A DNA stretch of 64,000 nt, taken from JAVDCA01 sp035293985 (GTDB lineage: Bacteria > Pseudomonadota > Alphaproteobacteria > Rhizobiales > Xanthobacteraceae). The position numbers were made by a program, and so were the translations under genes. Every line of letters begins with the position of its first letter. Position 1 is the stretch's first letter. The stretch covers positions 62,001-126,000 of the forward strand of contig DATGLS010000007.1 in the NCBI GenBank assembly GCA_035293985.1. Reading direction: 5' to 3'. The notes under the pieces are model-generated. The model worked only from the letters and a program-made list of their open reading frames with translations. It made no database searches and was not told where the DNA came from. Shown in pieces: positions 17,841 to 25,580 of the stretch.

Positions 17841-18915
17841 GGCGCGCGTGATCACGGCCGCGGAGGCGGTCCGCGAAGCGCTCGACCTTGCGCTCGCGAA
17901 CCGCTCCGATACTTATTTGCTCGGCGAGGGTGTCGCCGATCCGGGCGGCATCTTCGGCACCACCAAAGGCCTCGTTGAGCGCTATGGCCCCGAGCGGGTG
18001 GTCGAGATGCCGGTCGCGGAGAACGGCCTCACCGGAATCGCGATCGGTTCGGCCCTGCTGGGTCGGCGCCCGATCATGACACATCAACGCATCGACTTCG
18101 CGCTGCTCTGCCTCGAGCAGCTGTTCAACACCGCGGCCAAGAGCCACTACGTCACCAACGGCGCTCACCGTGTGCCGCTCACCGTGCGCATGGTGATCGG
18201 ACGTGGCTGGGGACAGGGGCCGCAGCACTCGCAGAGTCTCGAGGCGATGTTCGCCGCCATCCCCGGCCTCAAGGTGGTGATGCCGTCGACCCCGGCGGAC
18301 TTCAAGGGCTTGCTGCTGGGGGCAATCGAGGACGACAACCCAGTCATCTTCATCGAGCATCGCTGGCTGCACTACGTCACGGGCGACGTGCCGGCCGGAT
18401 GGTGTGCGCGGCCCCTCGATGGGCCGCATAAGATTCACTCGGGCGATCGTGCGACCGTCGTCGCCACGTCCTACATGACGCTCGAGGCGTTGCGTGCCGC
18501 GGATGCGCTGGCCCGGCACGGTTGCGCGCTCGACGTGTTCGATCTGCGTATCCTGCGTCCTCTCGACCTCACCGCGATCATCGAGTCCGTCCGGCGCACC
18601 GGGCGCCTGATCGTCTGCGATACGGGGTGGCGTACCCTCGGCCTCGGCGCCGAGATCGTCGCACAGGTCGCCGAGAAGGCGCTGGGGTCCCTCGAACGTG
18701 CGCCGATCCGCATCGCTCTGCCGGATCATCCGACGCCGTCGAGCCTCGCATTGGCAGAAGCCTTCTATCCGAGTTCTGTCGACATCGTTGCGGCGGTGCG
18801 CGCGCTGTGCGACCTCGACGAAGCCGACGCCGTAGCCGCACGAGAGGAAGTCGTGGCGCTGCGTCAGGGGGTCCCGATCGACAAGCCTGACCCGTCGTTC
18901 AAAGGCCCGTTCTGA
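17833..18915 (+). CDS. ThDP-dependent dehydrogenase E1 component, beta subunit
   Basis: 360 aa from ATG 17833, inside the end of the alpha gene (coupled translation). Transketolase pyrimidine-binding domain first: GEGVADPGGIFGTTKGL, then MPVAENGLTGIAIGSALLG with the conserved Glu that activates thiamine, and QHSQSLEAMFAAIPGLKVVMPSTP. The transketolase C-terminal domain follows from ~residue 200 (DRATVVATSYMTLEALRAA, VFDLRILRPLD). Works as an alpha2beta2 partner of the upstream gene. The closest textbook relatives are PdhB/AcoB, but the setting is a glycan locus without E2/E3, so a synthetic role on a sugar or small precursor is inferred. Confidence 0.88.
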   Translation: MPEARVITAAEAVREALDLALANRSDTYLLGEGVADPGGIFGTTKGLVERYGPERVVEMPVAENGLTGIAIGSALLGRRPIMTHQRIDFALLCLEQLFNTAAKSHYVTNGAHRVPLTVRMVIGRGWGQGPQHSQSLEAMFAAIPGLKVVMPSTPADFKGLLLGAIEDDNPVIFIEHRWLHYVTGDVPAGWCARPLDGPHKIHSGDRATVVATSYMTLEALRAADALARHGCALDVFDLRILRPLDLTAIIESVRRTGRLIVCDTGWRTLGLGAEIVAQVAEKALGSLERAPIRIALPDHPTPSSLALAEAFYPSSVDIVAAVRALCDLDEADAVAAREEVVALRQGVPIDKPDPSFKGPF

Positions 18916-18928
18916 GGATTTCGTTCGA

Positions 18929-20038
18929 ATGCGAGTTCGCTACTCTTACCTTGCGCAGCAGTTTGCCGATTGCGAGGATCTTTGGCGGGAGCTGCGCAGT
19001 TTCGTGCCGACCGGTGATTTCACGCTCGGGAGGCCGCTGGGCGAGTTCGAGCGGCGTTTCGCACAACTCATCGGCACGCGCCATGCGATCGGCGTCAATT
19101 CGGGCACCGACGCCCTCAAGCTGTCGTTGAAGGTTCTCCACGTCGGCCCCGGCGACGAGGTCATCACGGCCGCCAACACCTTCGTTGCGACCGTGGGCGC
19201 CATCTGCGAAGTCGGCGCAACACCGGTGTTCGTCGACTGCAACGACACGTTCTGCATGGACGTCGGACTGGTCGAGCGCGCGATTACGCCGCGCACCAAG
19301 GCGATCATGCCGGTGCACTTCACCGGTTACATGACCGACATGAACGCATTGATGCCGATTGCGCAACGCCATGGCCTGCCGATCGTCGAGGACGCGTGTC
19401 AGTCGATCCTCGGCGCGCTCGATGGGAGGAATGCCGGCACCTGGGGCCGCACCGGCGCATTCTCCCTGCATCCGCTCAAGAACATCAATGTCTGGTCGGA
19501 CGGCGGGGTGATCACGACCGATGACGACGGGCTCGCCGCCGAACTGCGGCTCCTGCGCAACCATGGGCTTGCCGACCGCGATACGGTCATCCGCATGGGC
19601 TACAATTCGCGGCTGGACACGCTGCAGGCGGTGGTCGGCAACTGGCTGATCCCCAAGGCACACGACATCGCCGCGGCGCGGATCGCCAACGCGGCCTACT
19701 ACGACCGTCACCTCGGGGCGCTCGAGGGCATTCGCATTCCTCCGCGCCTTGCCAACATGCGCATGGTCTATCACCTCTATATCGTGTTCGCGCGAGAGCG
19801 CGACGCGCTGCTCGCGCACTGCCTCGACAACGGCATCGAAGCCAAGGTGCATTACCCCGTCCCGATCTACCGGCAGCCGGCACTCGCCCATCTCGGCTAC
19901 CGCGCGGGCGACTTCCCGGTCAGCGATCGCCACACGGGCGAGATCATCACATTTCCCTGCGACCAACACCTCTCGCGCGAAGAGATGGACCATGTCGTCG
20001 CGACGGTGCGGTCGTTCTACGCGAAGGTCCACCCCTGA
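18929..20038 (+). CDS. DegT/DnrJ/EryC1/StrS sugar aminotransferase 1
   Basis: 369 aa. PLP-dependent fold type I. GVNSGTDALKLSLK binds the phosphate, PVHFTGYMTDM and IVEDACQSILG hold the ring-binding Asp region, and the Schiff-base lysine is K184 in SLHPLKNIN. These enzymes convert a keto group of a nucleotide-linked sugar to an amine with glutamate. The stop codon overlaps the start of the second aminotransferase gene (TGATG), so both are made together. This copy has Cys in EDACQ and Trp in INVWSDGG where copy 2 has EDAAQ and LNAIGDGG, which suggests different sugars or positions. Confidence 0.92.
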   Translation: MRVRYSYLAQQFADCEDLWRELRSFVPTGDFTLGRPLGEFERRFAQLIGTRHAIGVNSGTDALKLSLKVLHVGPGDEVITAANTFVATVGAICEVGATPVFVDCNDTFCMDVGLVERAITPRTKAIMPVHFTGYMTDMNALMPIAQRHGLPIVEDACQSILGALDGRNAGTWGRTGAFSLHPLKNINVWSDGGVITTDDDGLAAELRLLRNHGLADRDTVIRMGYNSRLDTLQAVVGNWLIPKAHDIAAARIANAAYYDRHLGALEGIRIPPRLANMRMVYHLYIVFARERDALLAHCLDNGIEAKVHYPVPIYRQPALAHLGYRAGDFPVSDRHTGEIITFPCDQHLSREEMDHVVATVRSFYAKVHP

Positions 20039-21144
20039 TGTCGCCGCCGCGCATACCCTATGTCGACCTCGCTGCGCAGTACGCGGAAGAACGCGCGCAG
20101 CTGTTGCCTGTCATCGACCAGGTGCTCGCCTCGGGGGGCTATGTGGGCGGCGGGATCATCAATCGGCTCGAAGGCAAGCTGGCTGCACTCTGCCAGGTCA
20201 AGCACGCGGTGGTGCTCAATTCCGGAACCGACGCCCTCATCCTCGGTATGCGTGCGCTCGGCATCGGCGCCGGCGACGAGGTCATCACACCGCCCAATTC
20301 CTTCGTCGCGTCGACCGCGGCCATTGTCCAGATCGGCGCGAGGCCTGTATTTGCCGACGTGCTGGCGGATCAGAACGTCGATCCGGAACGGATCGCGTCG
20401 GCCATCACGCCCCGAACCAAGGCGATCATGCCGGTCCATCTCACCGGCCGGATCGCCGATATGGACGCGATCATGGAGCTCGCGCGCGCGCACGGGTTGC
20501 TGGTGATCGAGGATGCGGCGCAGGCGATCGGCTCGAGCTATCGCGAGCGGCCCGCCGGAAGCTTCGGCGACGTCGGATGCTTCTCGACCCACCCACTCAA
20601 GAACCTCAACGCGATCGGCGACGGCGGCTTCATCACCACGGATCGCGACGACGTCGCCGCCCGCGTTCGCTTGCTGCGCAATCATGGGCTGATCGACCGC
20701 AACTCGGTCGCCGAGTTCGGTCTGGTATCGCGCATGGACGCGCTGCAGGCAGCCGTTCTCGAGTTTCGTCTCGATCGCCTCGACGACATCATCAGAAGGC
20801 GGCGGGCGAATGCGGCGCGTTATCGCGAGCTGCTCGATTTCCGTCGCGTCTTTGTTCCGGCCGATCGGCAGATCGAATTCAACAGCTACCACCTGTTCGT
20901 CATTCAGACCGACCGGCGCGATTCGCTGCAGCAGCATCTCGCGCAGAAGGGCATCGGCACCGCCGTTCACTACCCGATCCCGATTCACCTGCAGCCGGCA
21001 GCCGCGAGCCTCGGATATGGGCGGGGGGACTTCCCTGTCACCGAGCGGCAGGCGGAGCGCATTCTGAGCCTGCCCGTGAACCAGTCGTTGGATGGCGAGC
21101 AGATCACGACAGTGGCCGAGGAGATCAATCGTTTCCTTGCTTGA
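20038..21144 (+). CDS. DegT/DnrJ/EryC1/StrS sugar aminotransferase 2
   Basis: 368 aa, related to the gene just upstream but clearly diverged. Motifs: VLNSGTDALILGMRALG, PVHLTGRIADMDAI, IEDAAQAIGSSY and the PLP lysine K188 in STHPLKNLN. YPIPIHLQPA near the end contributes to the active site across the dimer. Likely aminates a second keto-sugar position or another intermediate of the same pathway; some DegT relatives instead dehydrate at C3, which cannot be told from sequence alone. Last gene of the E1-E1-DegT-DegT operon and convergent with the first FG-GAP gene; no clear terminator in the 130 bases between. Confidence 0.92.
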   Translation: MSPPRIPYVDLAAQYAEERAQLLPVIDQVLASGGYVGGGIINRLEGKLAALCQVKHAVVLNSGTDALILGMRALGIGAGDEVITPPNSFVASTAAIVQIGARPVFADVLADQNVDPERIASAITPRTKAIMPVHLTGRIADMDAIMELARAHGLLVIEDAAQAIGSSYRERPAGSFGDVGCFSTHPLKNLNAIGDGGFITTDRDDVAARVRLLRNHGLIDRNSVAEFGLVSRMDALQAAVLEFRLDRLDDIIRRRRANAARYRELLDFRRVFVPADRQIEFNSYHLFVIQTDRRDSLQQHLAQKGIGTAVHYPIPIHLQPAAASLGYGRGDFPVTERQAERILSLPVNQSLDGEQITTVAEEINRFLA

Positions 21145-21274
21145 ATGAAGAAATGGAGCGTGGGTCGCTCAATTGCAACGCGCCCCGTCACCGGGAAGCA
21201 TGCGGTCGAGATTCCGCGCACTGAGAGTTGTACCTCGTTGCGATTCAGTGAGCAAAATCCGGGCTTGTAATCCC

Positions 21275-23605
21275 TTATCCGGTCAGATGCCCGTTGTTCA
21301 CGGCCGCAAAAGTCGTCGCCACGGTGTTGACCGGAGCGCTCGACGCGATTGTGCCGTTGCTCATGGTCCACACCAGATTGGCGCCGCTGGTGCTGTTGTG
21401 CCACAGGATATCCGGTGTCCCGTCGCCGTTGAAGTCGCCGATTTCGGCGACCGACCAGCTCGAAGGCAGGTTGTTGAGCACGGTGCTCTGGCTGATTTGG
21501 CCATTCTGCATGGTCCACAGCAGGTTGGTGCCGCTGGTCGCGTCGCGCATGAGGATGTCGGCAGTGCCGTCATGGTTGAAGTCGGCGACCGCTGCGACGG
21601 TCCAGTTGGATGGAGCATTCGGCAGCACCGTGCTGCTGGCGACGACGCCATTGTGAATGGTCCAGACCAGATTGGTGCCGGTCGAGGCCTGGCGCATCAA
21701 GACGTCGGTCGTGCCGTCGCCGTTGAAATCGCCGAGCCCGGCAACGCTCCAGCTCGAATCCGCATTGTCGAGGAGCGTGCCGCCCGTGATATTGGTGCCG
21801 CTCATTTGCCAGATGTAGTTGGTGCCGGTGGAGGCTTGGCGCAGCAGGATGTCGGGCTGAGTGCCGCCGAAGAAGTCGCCGACGCCGGCGATGGTCCAGC
21901 TCGACGGCACGTTGTAGATCTCGTTCCCGCCGGAGATCTGATCGCCGTTCATGGTCCAGATGAAATTGGCGCCCGTCGACGCGTTTCGCAGTAGAACATC
22001 GGCATCGCCGTCGCCATTGAAGTCGGCGACATCCGCGACCGTCCATGCGCTCGGCAAACTGTTGATGGCGGCCGATGCCGTAATGCTGCCGCCGCCCATC
22101 AACCAGACCTGGTCGGCGCCAGTCGTGGGATTGCGCCACAGGACATCGGTGGCGCCGTCGCCGTTGAAATCGCCCATCCCGGCGACCGAAAAGCCGGACG
22201 GCACGTTGTAGAGCGTCTGCGTTCCCGTAACGGTGCTGCCATTCATCGTCCAGACGACGTCGGTGCCGCTCGTCGGATCGCGCCAGAAAATGTCCGATTT
22301 GCCGTCGGCATCGAAGTCATTCGGGACCGCCGGGGGCAGGATCGTAACGGTAAGTGGCGTGGATGCTCCGCTCGTGCCGTCAAAGGCTTGCGTCTGTGTT
22401 GCCGTGAAGGTGTGGCTTCCCGGCGCAAGAGACGGCGTCGTGACCGACCACTGGCCGTTGCTTGCGACGACGCCCTGTCCCACAACGGTGGTGTTGTCGA
22501 GCAACGTCACGGTGTCACCCGCCACACCCATTCCGGTAATCGTCAGCACTCGTATCGACGTTATGTCGTCGCCTTGCGTTCCGCTGTCGGAAGCGGGCGA
22601 GAGCAACAAGCCGGTCGGCGCCGCGGGCGGAGGCATCGGCGGCGAAGCCACGAACCCGTGCGTCTTGCCCGAGCTGTCCACATAGTCGCCCACCAGCTGA
22701 CCGTTATTATTGATGCCTTTGATCAGCGTATCTTTCGCGCCTGTCACATCCACCGTGGTGTAGGTGCCGGCCGGCTGGTTGAAGACAAAGCCGTGCTGAA
22801 AGCCGTTCCCATCGACGTAGTAGCCGACGATCTCATCGAGATTGTTGATATCCTCGGCGAACGTGCCGTTGACGGCATTGGGATCGTCGAAATAGGAGAA
22901 CGCCCCGTTGTTGTACAAGAAGCCGTGCGCTGTGCTGACGCTCGGCTGATTGGGATCGGCACCGATGAAATAGCCGACGACCTGCTCCTGGTCATTGACG
23001 CCTTCCGCAAAGGTGGCGCCTCCGATGCCCGGATAGTCGAATTCCGTGATGTTCGGATGGCTGTTGAGATTCGGCGCGTAGGAGCCGGCGAAAGCAAGAT
23101 AGCCATGCGAGCCGCCCCCATCGGTGTAATAGCCGACGACGTCACCCTGCCCGTTTACGCCCTCGGCATAGGTTTTCACCGAACTGGGCGTGCCCTGAAT
23201 CACGGTTCCGTTGATCGGCGCCTGGATGTCGGTGAAGGAACCGCCCGTGGAACTCGCGATGAAGCCGTCGTTGGCGGAATCGAACAGCTCGAATTGCGAA
23301 GCGCCCCCGCCAAACTGGCCGATCTCGGCGTAGAATTGCCAGAAGCCGGATCCCACGACTTGCCCTGAATCGTTTATTCCCTCGGCCGTCGAAACCGTCT
23401 GTGAGTTGTAATCCCCATTGGTTCCCTGCTGGCTGCCTTCCGTCGCGACAGTGAATGCGATGAAGCTCCCGTTGAGCAGAAAACCGTGGCTGCCCTGACT
23501 GTCGTCGTAGTAGCCGACGACCTCTCCGGAATCGTTGATTCCCTGGGCAAACGTTCCGGTTGTCGCGGACGGGTCATCAAGGGAGGTGAAGCTATAGGTT
23601 GTCAC
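21275..23605 (-). CDS. FG-GAP/VCBS protein with HAF repeats and Ig-like domain (array member A)
   Basis: 776 aa from GTG 23605, preceded by AGGAAAT. Residues 1-~270 are HAF-type extracellular repeats (FAQGINDSGEVVGYYDDSQGSHGFL and five or six variants with INxxGxVVGYY). Then a proline-rich joint, an Ig-like domain (~310-425) with GSHTFTATQT, and a seven-unit FG-GAP/VCBS module (DFNGDGxxDxLxR units) to the end, closing with VNNGHLTG. FG-GAP units form a calcium-binding beta-propeller in integrins and bacterial surface proteins. No signal peptide. Divergent from the winged-helix regulator gene. A few residues differ from other modules (DFDADGKSD at the start). An extracellular binding role is inferred. 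Confidence 0.85.
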   Translation of the reverse strand: MTTYSFTSLDDPSATTGTFAQGINDSGEVVGYYDDSQGSHGFLLNGSFIAFTVATEGSQQGTNGDYNSQTVSTAEGINDSGQVVGSGFWQFYAEIGQFGGGASQFELFDSANDGFIASSTGGSFTDIQAPINGTVIQGTPSSVKTYAEGVNGQGDVVGYYTDGGGSHGYLAFAGSYAPNLNSHPNITEFDYPGIGGATFAEGVNDQEQVVGYFIGADPNQPSVSTAHGFLYNNGAFSYFDDPNAVNGTFAEDINNLDEIVGYYVDGNGFQHGFVFNQPAGTYTTVDVTGAKDTLIKGINNNGQLVGDYVDSSGKTHGFVASPPMPPPAAPTGLLLSPASDSGTQGDDITSIRVLTITGMGVAGDTVTLLDNTTVVGQGVVASNGQWSVTTPSLAPGSHTFTATQTQAFDGTSGASTPLTVTILPPAVPNDFDADGKSDIFWRDPTSGTDVVWTMNGSTVTGTQTLYNVPSGFSVAGMGDFNGDGATDVLWRNPTTGADQVWLMGGGSITASAAINSLPSAWTVADVADFNGDGDADVLLRNASTGANFIWTMNGDQISGGNEIYNVPSSWTIAGVGDFFGGTQPDILLRQASTGTNYIWQMSGTNITGGTLLDNADSSWSVAGLGDFNGDGTTDVLMRQASTGTNLVWTIHNGVVASSTVLPNAPSNWTVAAVADFNHDGTADILMRDATSGTNLLWTMQNGQISQSTVLNNLPSSWSVAEIGDFNGDGTPDILWHNSTSGANLVWTMSNGTIASSAPVNTVATTFAAVNNGHLTG
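21278..22321 (-). repeat. FG-GAP module copy A
   Basis: 1044-base direct repeat, first of six, coding seven ~50-residue FG-GAP/VCBS units and the VNNGHLTG tail. Confidence 0.9.
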
Positions 23606-23685
23606 GATATCGATTTCCTGTCGTGCGGGTGGACGATCAGGCCGGAAGGCATATTCCGACCGGCGGAAGCGGCGGTCCTTGAGAC

Positions 23686-23705
23686 GTTCTGAAAAGTTCT
23701 GAAAA
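23686..23705. promoter_or_regulatory. Perfect tandem 10-bp repeat, candidate regulator operator
   Basis: GTTCTGAAAA occurs twice head to tail with no gap, between the winged-helix regulator gene and array member A. OmpR/PhoB-type winged helices bind tandem direct repeats of about this period, so this is a candidate site for the neighbouring regulator. Inference only. Confidence 0.5.
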
Positions 23706-23849
23706 TCGCCTTCCCATCCGGTCCTGCGGGCTGTCGCGGTGCGGACTCGCGGCGCCGACGGCGCCCCCCAGGCAGGACGGCCGGGCGCGCCGCCAAGGGA
23801 TTCTGCCAAAAGGCCGAACGGCAAACATTCAGATAACTTTCATTTTTGC

Positions 23850-23879
23850 TTCACAGTGGGGGGCGGTCTCCGTTATGTT
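23850..23879 (+). promoter_or_regulatory. Possible promoter of the winged-helix regulator gene
   Basis: TTCACA (23850-23855) and TATGTT (23874-23879) are 18 bases apart, about 40 bases before the TTG start. Weak match to the sigma-70 consensus. Confidence 0.3.
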
Positions 23880-23917
23880 GGTATCGGGGTGGATGCAGAA
23901 TAACCGAATAGCGCGCC

Positions 23918-25498
23918 TTGCAATATGTGTTCGAGAGCTGCGTGCTTGATGTCGAGCGGCGTGAATTGCGCCGTGACGGGGAGCCGCGGCCGATCGAGCC
24001 GCAAAGCTTCGAACTTCTGAAATTCCTCATCGAGAACCGCGACCGGGTGGTCAGCCGCGACGAGATTTTCCGCGTCGTATGGCGCGGCCGTATCGTCGTC
24101 GATTCGGTGCTCGGCACACGCATCAATGCCGTCCGCGCATCGATCGGCGACGATGGCGCGCGGCAGCGGCTGATCCGAACTGTGCGCGGCAGCGGCTTTC
24201 GCTTCGTCGGATCAATATCTGCGGGCACGCATCGGTCGGCCGGGCTTTCCACCACGGCGACCTATCGTCTGGCCGCTACGTTGAAGGATGCGCCGGCCGT
24301 TGCAGTGCTCCCTTTCACCTGCATCGGTGAAGACGGCCGAGCGCGGTTGGTCGCCGAGGCGCTGAGAGAGGAGGTCGTCTCTGCCCTTTGTGACATCGAC
24401 TGGCTGCCGGTCGTGTCGCATGATCCTGCGGTGCAGGCATCGGGGACTGCCGCCCTCCCAGAAGCCGGCCGCCAATCACGGGCCCGATATTTGCTGTGCG
24501 GGAGCCTGCGGCTCGAACGGGACGACGCGCGCGCCATTGTTCGGCTGATCGACGCCGCGACCACCGTCAATCTGTCGGCGGGACGTTTTCGCTTTCCGAT
24601 GCCCACTTGCTTCGCCGAACAGCAGGAGATCGCCGAAAAAGTGGCTGACGCGGTCGGCGATCAGGTTTTTGCCGCTGAACGCATCCGCACTAGGCGAGGT
24701 TCGCCGGACGGACTGGACACCTGGGGGATCGTCATCCGCGCATTGGACTTGATCAATAGCCGGAACGAGCAAAAAGCGGCTGCGGCGCAGGCAATGCTTG
24801 CGAAAGCAGTCGACATCGATCCCCAGTCTTCGGTGAGCTTCGCGCTGCTGTCGTTTGTCGCAACGTTGGGCGTGCACCAGGCCTGGCATTCGCGCCAAGC
24901 CGCGCGCCGCCTGGCCAATGGCGCCGCGGAGCGCGCGCTGGCGCTGAACGATGAAGACCCGTGGGCACACCTGGCCGCAGGCTATGCCAAGTTGTACGTG
25001 GCCAATGAGGCCGCGGAGGCAATTGACATTCTCAAGCGCGCGCTGGCGCTTGATCCGCATCTGTCGATCGCCCATTATCTGATCGCGCTTGCCTCGACTT
25101 TCATCAAGAAGCCTGATGACGCCTTTGCGCATGCCGAACTGGCGGAAGCGCTGAAGGCGCGCGACCTTCTCGCCCGCGGCAACACGGGCGCGCACGACAA
25201 CGTTCGGGCCACGGCATCCTTCGTGACGGGACGCTATCGGGATGGCATTGCATTCGCGCGCAAGGCGATTGCGCAAAGTCCAAGGCAGACGTCCGCTTAC
25301 CGCCAACTGGTCACCAACAGTGCGTATGCGGGAGAAGTCGGCCAGGCAGCCCAGGCTTTTCAAATAGTCAAGCGACTTGGTCCGGAGCTCGACAAGTTCA
25401 TCCGTCAGTCGGAAGCTTTATATTCCGACAAGTCGGATTACCGGAAGTACGTGGAGGCGTTCCGCGAAGCCGCGCGACTGCATGCGGGGGGGCGCTGA
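23918..25498 (+). CDS. Winged-helix DNA-binding/TPR regulator (CadC/adenylate-cyclase-associated type)
   Basis: 526 aa. Residues ~5-100 are an OmpR/PhoB C-terminal-type winged helix: LRRDGEPRPIEPQSFELLKFLI is helix 1, NRDRVVSRDEIFRVVWRGR the turn and helix 2, and LIRTVRGSGFRFVG the recognition helix and wing. A FlgO-like or TolB-N-like segment follows (APAVAVLPFTCIGEDG, near 125-240), then TPR repeats to the end. There is no receiver domain and no membrane segment, so the signal is not phosphorylation by a neighbouring kinase. The TTG start at 23918 fits the usual domain start; there is no good ribosome site. It sits within the FG-GAP array, divergent from member A, and is the natural candidate regulator for it. 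Confidence 0.85.
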   Translation: MQYVFESCVLDVERRELRRDGEPRPIEPQSFELLKFLIENRDRVVSRDEIFRVVWRGRIVVDSVLGTRINAVRASIGDDGARQRLIRTVRGSGFRFVGSISAGTHRSAGLSTTATYRLAATLKDAPAVAVLPFTCIGEDGRARLVAEALREEVVSALCDIDWLPVVSHDPAVQASGTAALPEAGRQSRARYLLCGSLRLERDDARAIVRLIDAATTVNLSAGRFRFPMPTCFAEQQEIAEKVADAVGDQVFAAERIRTRRGSPDGLDTWGIVIRALDLINSRNEQKAAAAQAMLAKAVDIDPQSSVSFALLSFVATLGVHQAWHSRQAARRLANGAAERALALNDEDPWAHLAAGYAKLYVANEAAEAIDILKRALALDPHLSIAHYLIALASTFIKKPDDAFAHAELAEALKARDLLARGNTGAHDNVRATASFVTGRYRDGIAFARKAIAQSPRQTSAYRQLVTNSAYAGEVGQAAQAFQIVKRLGPELDKFIRQSEALYSDKSDYRKYVEAFREAARLHAGGR

Positions 25499-25580
25499 CG
25501 ATACGAGTGCCGAGGTCGCGACGGTCCGCGGCCTCGAATAGCTTCGTCGCGACGGCCGCAGCCATTCCCCAGATGAGATC

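Noticed and set aside
16731..18729. Minus-strand open frames over the E1 genes
   Set aside because: Shadow of E1 alpha and beta; no recognisable domain.
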